Part shown: positions 56,247 through 64,000 of the stretch, piece by piece
Position numbering within the stretch: position 1 is the stretch's first letter
Layout: every line of letters begins with the position of its first letter
Assembly: GCF_000153325.1 (NCBI RefSeq)
Contig: NZ_AAOU01000019.1
Location: 36,341 to 100,340 of the forward strand
DNA length: 64,000 nucleotides
Origin: Photobacterium sp. SKA34
Lineage (GTDB): Bacteria > Pseudomonadota > Gammaproteobacteria > Enterobacterales > Vibrionaceae
Reading direction: 5' to 3'
Position numbers and translations under genes: made by a program
Notes under the pieces: model-generated
Databases searched by the model: none
What the model saw: the letters and a program-made list of their open reading frames with translations, nothing else
What the model was told of the DNA's origin: nothing

Positions 56247-57665
56247 CTAGAACAAACGGTTTAAACCATTGAGTGCAGCCACTCGATAAGCTTCTGCCAT
56301 TGTCGGGTAGTTAAAGGTGGTATTGACGAAATAATCAATCGTATTACCTTCGCCTTTTTGCTCCATGATCGCCTGTCCGATGTGAATAATTTCTGCAGCA
56401 CGCTCACCAAAGCAGTGAATACCTAAAATTTCTTTGGTTTCTCGATGGAATAAAAGTTTCAAACTACCCACTTCAGTGCCTGCAATTTGCGCGCGAGCCA
56501 GATGTTTAAATTGGGAGCGCCCCACTTCATACGGCACCTTCTCAGCGGTTAATTGCTGCTCTGTTTTTCCCACCGAGCTAATTTCAGGAATGGTGTAAAT
56601 ACCTGTTGGAATATGATCAATCAATTGCCCTTGAGCTTGTCCTTTACTGATCGCTTGTGCTGCAAATCGACCTTGGTCATAGGCTGCACTAGCAAGACTT
56701 GGATACCCAATCACATCCCCGACCGCATAAATATGATCGACCTCGGTTTGATAGCTACGATTAACGTTGAGTTGTCCGCGAGAGTCAGGGGTTAAGCCAA
56801 CATGTTCGAGCTCGAGTTTATCGGTATTACCAGTACGGCCATTGGCATATAAAATACAATCTGCACGCATTTTCTTGCCACATTGTAGATGTAGGATCAC
56901 CCCATCATCAGTCCCTTCAATCTCTTCAAAGATCTCATCATTACGTATCATTACCCCATTGTTCCAGAGGTGATAAGACAGGGAGTCTGATATTTCATTA
57001 TCAAGAAATTCCAACAAACGTTGGCGGGTATTAATTAAGTCAACTTTAACACCAAGCCCTCGAAAAATAGATGCATATTCACAACCAATCACGCCTGCAC
57101 CATAAATAATAATATGGCGAGGATCGTGCTCTAAACGTAAAATTGAATCACTGTCATATACGCGGGAGTGATCAAAATCGACACCGTCAGGATGGTAAGG
57201 GCGAGAGCCTGTCGCAATAATAAATTTATCAGCGCTGTAGCGCTCAATGCTACCGTCAGTGCTTGTTACTTCAACATCGTGACTGGCAATAAAGCGTGCC
57301 TCACCATGAATGATTTGGCATTGGTTACGGTCATAAAACCCTTGGCGCATCCGTGTTTGTTTATTTACAACCACTTCGGCATGGCCGAGGATTTGGCTAA
57401 AGGTACTATGAAGTGTTGAGTTATTTCTGCAATAAAGTGGGTTTTGATTAAATTCAATAATACGACTAACAGCATGACGCAGAGCTTTAGATGGAATCGT
57501 TCCCCAGTGCGTACAGCCCCCACCAACACTGTCTTCGCGTTCAATAATCGCAACGTTGAAACCGGCTTTAGTTAATCCCATAGCAGCACCTTCACCGCCG
57601 GGGCCACTACCAATAATAATCACATCAAAATGACTGTTATTACTGCACTGCGTATCCGTCATCAC
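56247..57665 (-). CDS. sthA: Soluble pyridine nucleotide transhydrogenase
   Basis: A 472-residue FAD enzyme (UdhA/SthA) that reoxidises NADPH with NAD+. FAD-binding [10 protein letters not shown] and NAD-binding [13 protein letters not shown] are present, along with the region [17 protein letters not shown]. SthA carries only one of the two redox cysteines of the related disulfide reductases, which is seen here as CTHWGTIP. Divergent from fabR, the same arrangement as in E. coli. The first codon may be the GTG at 57665 or the ATG one codon later. Confidence 0.96.
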   Translation of the reverse strand: MMTDTQCSNNSHFDVIIIGSGPGGEGAAMGLTKAGFNVAIIEREDSVGGGCTHWGTIPSKALRHAVSRIIEFNQNPLYCRNNSTLHSTFSQILGHAEVVVNKQTRMRQGFYDRNQCQIIHGEARFIASHDVEVTSTDGSIERYSADKFIIATGSRPYHPDGVDFDHSRVYDSDSILRLEHDPRHIIIYGAGVIGCEYASIFRGLGVKVDLINTRQRLLEFLDNEISDSLSYHLWNNGVMIRNDEIFEEIEGTDDGVILHLQCGKKMRADCILYANGRTGNTDKLELEHVGLTPDSRGQLNVNRSYQTEVDHIYAVGDVIGYPSLASAAYDQGRFAAQAISKGQAQGQLIDHIPTGIYTIPEISSVGKTEQQLTAEKVPYEVGRSQFKHLARAQIAGTEVGSLKLLFHRETKEILGIHCFGERAAEIIHIGQAIMEQKGEGNTIDYFVNTTFNYPTMAEAYRVAALNGLNRLF

Positions 57666-57961
57666 ATTATTCCTATTTGTATTGGTAACATTTTTGCATC
57701 GTAAGTGTAACGATTTGTAATCAATAGGAGAATCAATTGATGGTCAGAGCTAGCGAGGGATCACGCTCTATCGTTGAGTTGGAAGAATAAATGCAAATAA
57801 TCACACTGAACGGTGAGGTAGTAGATTGTGATGTGTGTGAATAATTGATGTTAATCTGGCTTTGCGTGAAGGCGGTTGAGCCAGTAGTATAGGGTTATTC
57901 TTACGCGACTGTTTATCTTCATTTCGTTGCGTATTATGATCAGAAAACTATAGAGAAGCAG

Positions 57962-58600
57962 ATGTCCATGGGGATCAGGGCTCAACAGAAAGAAAAAACC
58001 CGTCGCTCGCTTATCGATGCTGCGTTTAGCCAGTTAAGTGCAGACAGAAGTTTTTCTAATTTAAGTTTACGAGAAGTTGCTCGTGAAGCAGGGATTGCCC
58101 CAACATCGTTTTATCGTCATTTTAAAGATATGGACGAATTAGGCTTAACTATGGTGGATGAAGGTGGATTGATCCTTCGTCAGCTAATGCGACAAGCGCG
58201 TCAACGTATTGCGACCGAAGGGAGTGTGATTCGCACCTCGGTTGAGACGTTTATGGAGTTTATCGAAAGTAGTCCTAATGTCTTTCGTTTACTATTACGT
58301 GAACGTTCAGGCACATCAACAGCATTTCGTGCTGCTGTTGTTCGTGAAATACAACACTTTGTGGCTGAACTAAGTGAGTATCTTGAGGCCAAAACAGGGG
58401 TGACGCACGAAGAAGCGTATACCCAAGCAGAGGCGTCCGTTACTTTAGTCTTTAGTTCAGGGGCAGAAGCGTTAGATCTGGATAGTCATGCTCGTGCTGA
58501 GCATGCAGAAAGATTGATTATGCAATTAAGAATGATTGCAAAGGGTGCTTACTGGTACCGAAAAGAGCGTGAGCGTCGAGAGCTCAGGCAAAAACTATAA
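57962..58600 (+). CDS. fabR: Fatty acid biosynthesis repressor FabR
   Basis: A 212-residue TetR-family regulator that represses fabA/fabB in response to the ratio of saturated to unsaturated acyl thioesters. The helix-turn-helix is [22 protein letters not shown]. It aligns with E. coli FabR from [15 protein letters not shown] onward, so the ATG at 57968 (210 aa) may be the true start. It precedes yijD by 15 bp, as in enterics, and is divergent from sthA. Confidence 0.95.
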   Translation: MSMGIRAQQKEKTRRSLIDAAFSQLSADRSFSNLSLREVAREAGIAPTSFYRHFKDMDELGLTMVDEGGLILRQLMRQARQRIATEGSVIRTSVETFMEFIESSPNVFRLLLRERSGTSTAFRAAVVREIQHFVAELSEYLEAKTGVTHEEAYTQAEASVTLVFSSGAEALDLDSHARAEHAERLIMQLRMIAKGAYWYRKERERRELRQKL

Positions 58601-58627
58601 CCTTATTTCGATTTTGTGGTGAAGGAT

Positions 58628-59008
58628 ATGGACAAGCAACAAGTTAAAGCAGAACGTAAAACTCTAGTTCTATCATTATTAGCAGGTGTATGCGGTAACG
58701 CAACATTAGCAGTATTAACGTCAAGCAGCGTGGCATTCTCTATTTTCCCTGTGCTTGCATTTGTATTGGCAGCGTACTGTCTCTACCAAGAATACCTACG
58801 TAAACCAATGACAGAAGGTACGCCTGCGATTGCAACGGCATGTTTCTTTGTTGGTGCATTTGGTTACTCAGCATTTCTTCGTGCAGCAGTGCCAGAAATG
58901 GGTTCGAACTTCCTGCCATTAATGATTGCACTAGCACTGCTATTCTGGGTGAGTTACAAAATGGGTGCAATGAATAAAAAAGCCAAGCCAGAAGCTGAAG
59001 CGAAATAA
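58628..59008 (+). CDS. yijD: YijD-family inner-membrane protein (DUF1422)
   Basis: A 126-residue membrane protein with four hydrophobic segments (LVLSLLAGVCGNATLAVL, VAFSIFPVLAFVLAAYCLYQ, ATACFFVGAFGYSAFL, NFLPLMIALALLFWVSYKMG). It matches YijD of E. coli, whose function is unknown. I place the start at 58628 by alignment; a GTG at 58616 is also open. Co-transcribed with fabR in this genome as in E. coli. Ends at a terminator. Confidence 0.9.
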   Translation: MDKQQVKAERKTLVLSLLAGVCGNATLAVLTSSSVAFSIFPVLAFVLAAYCLYQEYLRKPMTEGTPAIATACFFVGAFGYSAFLRAAVPEMGSNFLPLMIALALLFWVSYKMGAMNKKAKPEAEAK

Positions 59009-59026
59009 TTTCATTAATACCTAGAA

Positions 59027-59057
59027 TAAAAAAGGCGCATTCAGCGCCTTTTTTATT
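59027..59057. terminator. Bidirectional terminator between yijD and trmA
   Basis: AAAAAAGGCGC-ATTCA-GCGCCTTTTTT, symmetrical with T-runs on both strands. Confidence 0.9.
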
Positions 59058-59075
59058 AAGTGTTACTTGGTAATA

Positions 59076-60182
59076 TTATTTACGTACAAGTAATACGCCA
59101 GCTTCCATATGATGGGTATATGGGAATTGATCAAATAAGGCAAAGCGGGTGATCTTGTGTGTTTGACACAGGATGTCTAAATTCTCTTTGAGTGTTTCAG
59201 GGTTACAAGAGATGTACATGATACGCTCATAGCCTTGCACCATACGGCAAGTTCCCTCATCCATTCCCGATCGTGGAGGATCGACAAAGATCGTGTTGCA
59301 ATTGTAGCTTTGAAGATCCACATTTTGATCTTTTAAGCGGCGGAATTCACGCTTACCTTCCATAGCATCAGTAAAATCTTCTGCAGACATGCGAATGATT
59401 TGCACGTTATCAATGTTATTAACCGCAATGTTGTATTGCGCAGAATCTACAGATGGCTTTGCTAACTCTGTTGCTAACACACGTTCGAAGTTTTGTGCTA
59501 GCGCCAGTGAAAAGTTACCGTTACCACAGTAAAGTTCAAGTAAATCACCCTTGCTGTCTTGAGTGCAGTCAACGGCCCATTCAAGCATCTTTTGTGCAAC
59601 TTCACCGTTAGGTTGGGTAAAGCTGTTTTCAACTTGCTTGTAGGTTAGGGTGCGATCGTGCACTTTTAGCTGTTCGATAACATAGTCTTGATCCAGTACG
59701 ATTTTCATCTTACGAGCACGGCCAATAAGATTTAGCTTAAAGCCTTCATCATTTAGGCGCTGTTTTAGCTGCTTAGCTTCTGCTGTCCACTCATCATCAA
59801 GTTGACGGTGATAAAGCATAGAAACAAGGATTTCTCCACTAAGGGTTGATAAGAAATCGACTTGGAATAATTTATGACGTAGCGCTTTAATGGGTTTGAT
59901 TGCATCAACCAGCATCGGCATCAAATCATTGATCAAACGACTTGCCGCAGGAAATTGATCAACACGGTATTTTTCACGTGTTTCTTGGTTAAACATGATA
60001 TAGAAAAGATCTTCACCCTCATGCCAAACACGGAATTCTGCACGCATACGGTAATGCTCTGCAGGAGAGGCAAACACCTCGAGTTCAGGGGTATCAAAAT
60101 CAGCACAAATGTTTTGAATACGCTCTGTCTTTTCATCCAACTGTTGCTGATAATCAGCGGTGTTAAGGATGGTAGATGTCAT
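59076..60182 (-). CDS. trmA: tRNA (uracil-5-)-methyltransferase
   Basis: A 368-residue enzyme that makes the T in the T-loop (m5U54) of tRNA. SAM motif [17 protein letters not shown], catalytic region [14 protein letters not shown], and the nucleophile Cys in [14 protein letters not shown]. The length fits TrmA and not the longer RlmC/RlmD iron-sulfur paralogues. Convergent with yijD. Its upstream region is divergent from the cobalamin riboswitch of btuB. Confidence 0.96.
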   Translation of the reverse strand: MTSTILNTADYQQQLDEKTERIQNICADFDTPELEVFASPAEHYRMRAEFRVWHEGEDLFYIMFNQETREKYRVDQFPAASRLINDLMPMLVDAIKPIKALRHKLFQVDFLSTLSGEILVSMLYHRQLDDEWTAEAKQLKQRLNDEGFKLNLIGRARKMKIVLDQDYVIEQLKVHDRTLTYKQVENSFTQPNGEVAQKMLEWAVDCTQDSKGDLLELYCGNGNFSLALAQNFERVLATELAKPSVDSAQYNIAVNNIDNVQIIRMSAEDFTDAMEGKREFRRLKDQNVDLQSYNCNTIFVDPPRSGMDEGTCRMVQGYERIMYISCNPETLKENLDILCQTHKITRFALFDQFPYTHHMEAGVLLVRK

Positions 60183-60334
60183 AGTGTATGCCTCGACTGC
60201 TCAAAATAAGACCGCAGATTTTATTGCATTGCACCGTGATGTCCAGTCTTCAGGGAATAAATGTTCTTATTAAAGTGAATTATTTATAACTAATAGCAAA
60301 CAAAACTAGACATAAAAGCGATACATCACTAGCA

Positions 60335-60560
60335 TCTGCTCTGCGCTGGTTAACCAAGGAGTGGTACGGGAATACGGTGAAAATCCGTAACTGACGCGCA
60401 GCGGTAATAGAGAACGAACGCACACGGATGTATTCCAAACACTGTTTTAACAATATGTTTTATCAATAGATAGTAAATGATGTGTTGTTAAGATGGGAAG
60501 TTGATGCCTAGGTGACCTTCTTCAGGTCTTGCTCTTAAGTCCGAATACCAACCAGCGGTA
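60335..60560 (+). promoter_or_regulatory. Cobalamin riboswitch of btuB
   Basis: Conserved elements appear in order: GGGAATACGGTGAAAATCCG, CTGACGCGCAGCGGTAA, GGGAAGTTGATGCC and AAGTCCGAATACCA. They define the adenosylcobalamin riboswitch core. It ends about 40 bp before the btuB ATG at 60603, so it probably blocks translation when B12 is plentiful. There is no separate upstream gene; the leader is about 260 nt long. Confidence 0.93.
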
Positions 60561-60602
60561 AAGCACTTTTGCTTTGTTATATACGCGACTTAGGATCCTC
60601 AA

Positions 60603-62462
60603 ATGAAAAAAACATTTTTAGCACTGGCGATAACGTCGGTGTATTTTCCCTCTTTTTCTATCATAGCTGCAGAAGATAACACCCAAACCGATGATGTGAT
60701 GGTGGTTACTGCCAACCGGTTTGAACAACCAGTGACTTCAGTACTTGCTCCATTTAATATCGTGACCCGTCAAGATATCGATAATATACAAGCTAAAACA
60801 CTCACAGATGTGATTAGCTTACTACCGGGTGTGCAAATTACTCAAAATGGTGGTCGAGGCCAGTTGGCTAGCATTCGGGTGAGAGGTACTAACTCTGATC
60901 AAGTACTTGTGCTAGTTGATGGTATTCGTATGGCTAAGGCCGCGACAGGGAATGTTGATTTTAACCAAATACCGTTAACTCAAGTTGAGCGTATTGAATT
61001 TACCCGTGGTGCCCGTGCTGCGCTTTATGGCTCTGAAGCGATTGGCGGTGTAATCAATATTATTACATTGGCTGATGTCGATTCACCATCAAAAACGAAG
61101 TTGAATGTAGGTATTGGTAGTAATAACTATCAAGAGGCAAGTGCATCAGGCGCGTATAAAGTTGGTGAAAATGGTTTGCTGCAACTAGCTGCCGCTTATG
61201 AAGATGATGAAGGTTACAATGTTCATCCTGTGATTGGTGTTAACGATAGTGATAAACATGGCTTTGATAGCCGTAACGGGATGATCGCATACCATCATAG
61301 CTTTAATGACATTTTGAAAGGTTTTCTGTCAACACGCTGGTATAAAAATCATTATCAATATGATAGTTCATTTTTTAGATCTCACGGGTATGCTACTGCT
61401 GAATCTGAGCTATTTGATTATAGTGCAGGTTTAGATCTTGATTTAAACAATTATAAATCAGCAATAAAGTTAGATTATCAACATCAAAAAAATCAAGCTT
61501 ATGATGTGCTTAACCCTTTAAATCTATATGCACAGGTCCATGAAAAGTTTAGCCAAAAAAATATTCAATGGTCTAATGCATACAAATTAAATGAAATTTT
61601 AAATATTGTGGGCGGTGTTGATTGGCGAAATGAAGCTTGGACTGAACTCCAATCAAATACAACAAACTCTCGGAATAATACTGGTTTATACGGCGTTGGT
61701 TTATTTAATTATAATCATGTGTCTTTAGAAACAAGTGTTCGTTTAGATGATAATCAGCAATATGGTAGTAATACGACTTATAATATCGCTGGTGGATGGT
61801 ATCTCAATGATAATATTCAGCTTAGAGGGTCGTACGGAACTGCATTTAAAGCCCCTAATTTATTTCATTTATATAGTAATGCGTCAATTTTTGAAGGTAA
61901 TCCAAACTTAAGACCTGAATCTTCTAAAAACTCAGAGTTATCATTACATGCTGATTATGAGTTAGTTTCATTATCCGCAACTGCGTATCATATGAGAATA
62001 GATGATCTGATAACGTATCAAAACGGTATTAATGATTCAAAAGGGACATGGAAAAACGTTAAAGGTGAAAGCAAAATAAAGGGCATAGAATTTGAAGCAG
62101 ACTTTGATACAGGACTGGTTTCCCATGAATTAAATTTCGATTTCAAAGACCCAAGATCACAAAATGGTAAGCTATTACCTAGTAGAGATAAATTCTCTTT
62201 TAAATGGGTCGGTTCAGCAAGTATAGGTATGCTAGATACTGCAGTTACATATCAATATCACGGTAAAAGCTACTCTGATAGCAATAATACTCAAATATTG
62301 CCAAGTTATAATACGTGGGATTTAGCGATGACTTATTGGTTACAGCCCAAATTAGCATTAAAAGGGCGTGTATCTAATATGTTTAATGAGAAATATGAAA
62401 CAGCTAAAGGTTATCCAATGCCTGAGCGTACATTCTATACTTCAATTAATTACCAATTTTAA
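60603..62462 (+). CDS. btuB: Vitamin B12 outer-membrane transporter BtuB
   Basis: A 619-residue TonB-dependent receptor: signal peptide ending near IIAA, a TonB box near DDVMVVTANRFEQP, a plug domain with GVQITQNGGRGQLASIRVRG and VERIEFTRGARAALYGSEAIGG, and a 22-strand barrel ending in the outer-membrane signature INYQF. The B12 riboswitch upstream fixes the substrate. Codons in the second half (from about 61430) are clearly more AT-rich than in the plug region. It ends at a terminator. Confidence 0.95.
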   Translation: MKKTFLALAITSVYFPSFSIIAAEDNTQTDDVMVVTANRFEQPVTSVLAPFNIVTRQDIDNIQAKTLTDVISLLPGVQITQNGGRGQLASIRVRGTNSDQVLVLVDGIRMAKAATGNVDFNQIPLTQVERIEFTRGARAALYGSEAIGGVINIITLADVDSPSKTKLNVGIGSNNYQEASASGAYKVGENGLLQLAAAYEDDEGYNVHPVIGVNDSDKHGFDSRNGMIAYHHSFNDILKGFLSTRWYKNHYQYDSSFFRSHGYATAESELFDYSAGLDLDLNNYKSAIKLDYQHQKNQAYDVLNPLNLYAQVHEKFSQKNIQWSNAYKLNEILNIVGGVDWRNEAWTELQSNTTNSRNNTGLYGVGLFNYNHVSLETSVRLDDNQQYGSNTTYNIAGGWYLNDNIQLRGSYGTAFKAPNLFHLYSNASIFEGNPNLRPESSKNSELSLHADYELVSLSATAYHMRIDDLITYQNGINDSKGTWKNVKGESKIKGIEFEADFDTGLVSHELNFDFKDPRSQNGKLLPSRDKFSFKWVGSASIGMLDTAVTYQYHGKSYSDSNNTQILPSYNTWDLAMTYWLQPKLALKGRVSNMFNEKYETAKGYPMPERTFYTSINYQF

Positions 62463-62478
62463 TCGAAAATCTTAGAGA

Positions 62479-62509
62479 TAAGGCCGCTAATACAGCGGCC
62501 TTTTTAATA
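62479..62509 (+). terminator. Terminator of btuB
   Basis: AAGGCCGC-TAATACA-GCGGCCTTTTT, 18 bp after the btuB stop. Confidence 0.88.
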
Positions 62510-62706
62510 AAGCTTGCACATAACGGGAAAGATTTAGTACAAACCTTTGTGGTTGATGCGCCGTTTTTCCAACGCTCTCTAGATATTACATGGAAAAATA
62601 TAGACATAATTGAGCGATTTTATTATCAGCGGTATCAGTTAACTAACAGGGCTGTTTGCGAGAGCTGAAGATCGCAGTATCATAAGGTGAGTAATGTTTA
62701 TTAGGT

Positions 62707-63519
62707 ATGGTACGAGTGAAAAAGATTGTTATTTTTGATTCTGGTGTAGGTGGTTTATCTGTTTATAAAGAAATCTACGATCTTTTACCGCAAGTGCAAT
62801 ATATCTATGCCTTCGATAACGCAGCTTTCCCGTATGGTGAATTACCCGATAATGTCCTTATCGAACGTACCAACCATATTGTCTCGACATTAGTTGAACA
62901 GTATCAAGCAGACTTAGTTGTTATCGCGTGTAATACCGCAAGTACCATTGTATTACCGACTCTACGTCAAAATCTCAATATACCAATTGTTGGCGTTGTT
63001 CCTGCAATTAAACCTGCGGCTAAATTAAGTCAAACCAAAGTGATTGGTTTATTAGCAACACCAGCAACCGTTAAACGCGAGTATACGCAGCAGTTAATTA
63101 ACCAATTTGCCAGTGATTGCGAAGTAAAAATGATCGGTTCAACCCGATTAGTAGAAATGGCGGAGCAAAAGCTACGTGGGGAAGCTATTTCTCTTCATGA
63201 GCTCAGTGAAATTTTAGCGCCATGGCAACAGCAAGTAGATAGTATTATTTTAGGCTGTACACACTTCCCACTAATTAAAGAAGAAATAAAAGCCGTTCTT
63301 AATAATGAAGTGAGTATTGTGGACTCAGGTAAAGCGATAGCTGTACGCGTATCGTCCTTGTTAGGATTATCTGAACAAGAAAAACAACGCCATAATGAAA
63401 TCATAAACCTTACATACAGCAGCGCCGCTACAGAAAGTGTAGCGGCGCTGAATAAAAGTTTACGTCAGATAGATCTGGGTACTATTCAGTCTCTAAAATA
63501 TCCGTATCCGCGTTTTTAG
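62707..63519 (+). CDS. murI: Glutamate racemase
   Basis: A 270-residue cofactor-free racemase that supplies D-glutamate for peptidoglycan. Substrate motif FDSGVGGLSV, catalytic Cys75 in ACNTAST and Cys184 in LGCTHFPL are present. ATG at 62707 has a poor ribosome binding site; a GTG three codons in is an alternative. It is downstream of btuB, the order seen in E. coli and many Vibrio species. Its 3' end overlaps the convergent RRM-protein gene by 38 bp. Confidence 0.95.
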   Translation: MVRVKKIVIFDSGVGGLSVYKEIYDLLPQVQYIYAFDNAAFPYGELPDNVLIERTNHIVSTLVEQYQADLVVIACNTASTIVLPTLRQNLNIPIVGVVPAIKPAAKLSQTKVIGLLATPATVKREYTQQLINQFASDCEVKMIGSTRLVEMAEQKLRGEAISLHELSEILAPWQQQVDSIILGCTHFPLIKEEIKAVLNNEVSIVDSGKAIAVRVSSLLGLSEQEKQRHNEIINLTYSSAATESVAALNKSLRQIDLGTIQSLKYPYPRF

Positions 63520-63952
63520 GCTCATTAGCTTCACGTACTTTTAATGTACGTTGACCATATTCTTTATTGTTTAATTGCTCGATAGCACTATCAGCATCTA
63601 GGCTACTCATCACAACAAAGCCAAAGCCTCTTCGCTTGCCTGTACGTTTATCCTTCATTAGGCGTACAGCAAAAACATCGCCATGCTCAGCGAATAGATT
63701 TTTAACATCGGTCTCATTAGCGCGATAAGGAAGGTTACCAACATAAAGGGTTTTGCTGTTTTGAGAGGTTTCAGTATTATCGATAGGGGTAACTTCTTTA
63801 GGTGTTTGCATGAAGTAAAGTGCAGCACCGACAGCGATAGCACCTAAAGCAAAGCTAATAGAAGAAGGAAGAGTAGGAATAAGGCTAAGAATTAATGCTC
63901 CGATAATAGCAATTGCTATAGCGGTTATTATGGTTTGATTATTTGATTTCAT
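63482..63952 (-). CDS. Membrane-anchored RRM RNA-binding protein
   Basis: A 156-residue protein. Two hydrophobic segments form the N-terminus (TIITAIAIAIIGALILSLIP and SISFALGAIAVGAALYFM, residues about 7-46). They are followed by a linker and a single RRM of about 80 residues with RNP2 LYVGNLP and RNP1 KRRGFGFVVM. Such proteins are common in Vibrio and other marine gammaproteobacteria; function is not established. Anchoring an RRM to the inner membrane suggests a role near membrane-bound mRNA. Start at the ATG at 63952. Confidence 0.88.
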   Translation of the reverse strand: MKSNNQTIITAIAIAIIGALILSLIPTLPSSISFALGAIAVGAALYFMQTPKEVTPIDNTETSQNSKTLYVGNLPYRANETDVKNLFAEHGDVFAVRLMKDKRTGKRRGFGFVVMSSLDADSAIEQLNNKEYGQRTLKVREANEPKNADTDILETE

Positions 63953-64000
63953 ATTTAATTAAACTACATCGTCAAAATGGAAGGAAGAATGCGTATTGTT

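Noticed and set aside
1..64000. CRISPR arrays, insertion sequences, prophage or tRNA genes
   Set aside because: I looked for direct repeats with spacers, transposase motifs, integrase genes other than xerC, and tRNA-like cloverleaf sequences and saw none; a short or degenerate element could be missed by eye.

Overview
The window is a stretch of chromosome from a marine gammaproteobacterium of the family Vibrionaceae. The evidence is a complete twelve-gene eps-type type II secretion operon, Vibrio-type gene neighbours (lysA-dapF-DUF484-xerC-yigB, yihI-DUF2489-hemN, glnA-ntrB-ntrC, hslR-hslO-pckA), recognisable RyhB, Spot 42 and CsrB RNAs, and A/T-leaning codon use with many TTA leucines. Photobacterium is my best guess at genus, by inference only. 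Apart from the metal-stress operon at 4.4-6.8 kb, nearly everything is core genome. I saw no insertion sequences, prophage, CRISPR arrays, rRNA or tRNA genes.

Layout. 1-4.4 kb: lysA (cut by the window edge), dapF, DUF484 gene, xerC and yigB in one rightward operon. 4.4-6.8 kb: a leftward four-gene operon, DUF2282 peptide / DUF692 (MNIO) enzyme / DUF2063 partner / DoxX membrane protein, of the bufferin or gig type: a ribosomally made, post-translationally modified metal-binding peptide system. 7-14.2 kb: uvrD (LexA-like box), ggt, rarD, recQ. 14.2-16.5 kb: a 39-codon candidate small gene, a DUF3630-like gene, a preQ1-I riboswitch with the queuosine-precursor transporter gene yhhQ, then ryhB with two Fur-box-like sites. 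16.5-22.7 kb: polA, spf (Spot 42), two candidate new small RNAs, engB, a cytochrome c4 gene, and csrB with 24 GGA motifs. 22.7-27 kb: a methyltransferase gene, yihI, a DUF2489 gene, hemN, add. 27-32 kb: the nitrogen block ntrC, ntrB, a DUF4124 gene and glnA, with NtrC sites and a sigma-54 promoter. 32-43 kb: typA, a DUF2959 lipoprotein gene, yihY, dtd, yiiD/fabY, an AsmA-family gene, pckA, hslO, hslR. 43.4-54.6 kb: epsC to epsN. 54.8-64 kb: nudE, cysQ, sthA, fabR, yijD, trmA, a cobalamin riboswitch with btuB, murI and an RRM-protein gene.

How the parts work together. The window is dense in RNA-level control: three well-supported regulatory RNAs plus two candidates lie within about 7 kb around polA, and two riboswitches control vitamin-type uptake (preQ0/preQ1 for queuosine, cobalamin for BtuB). 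Iron (RyhB/Fur), carbon (Spot 42, CsrB), nitrogen (NtrBC/GlnA) and probably copper or other thiophilic metals (bufferin operon) are each represented. The bufferin-type operon is the most interesting accessory system. The two candidate RNAs between spf and engB and the 39-codon ORF next to recQ are the best candidates for undescribed elements.
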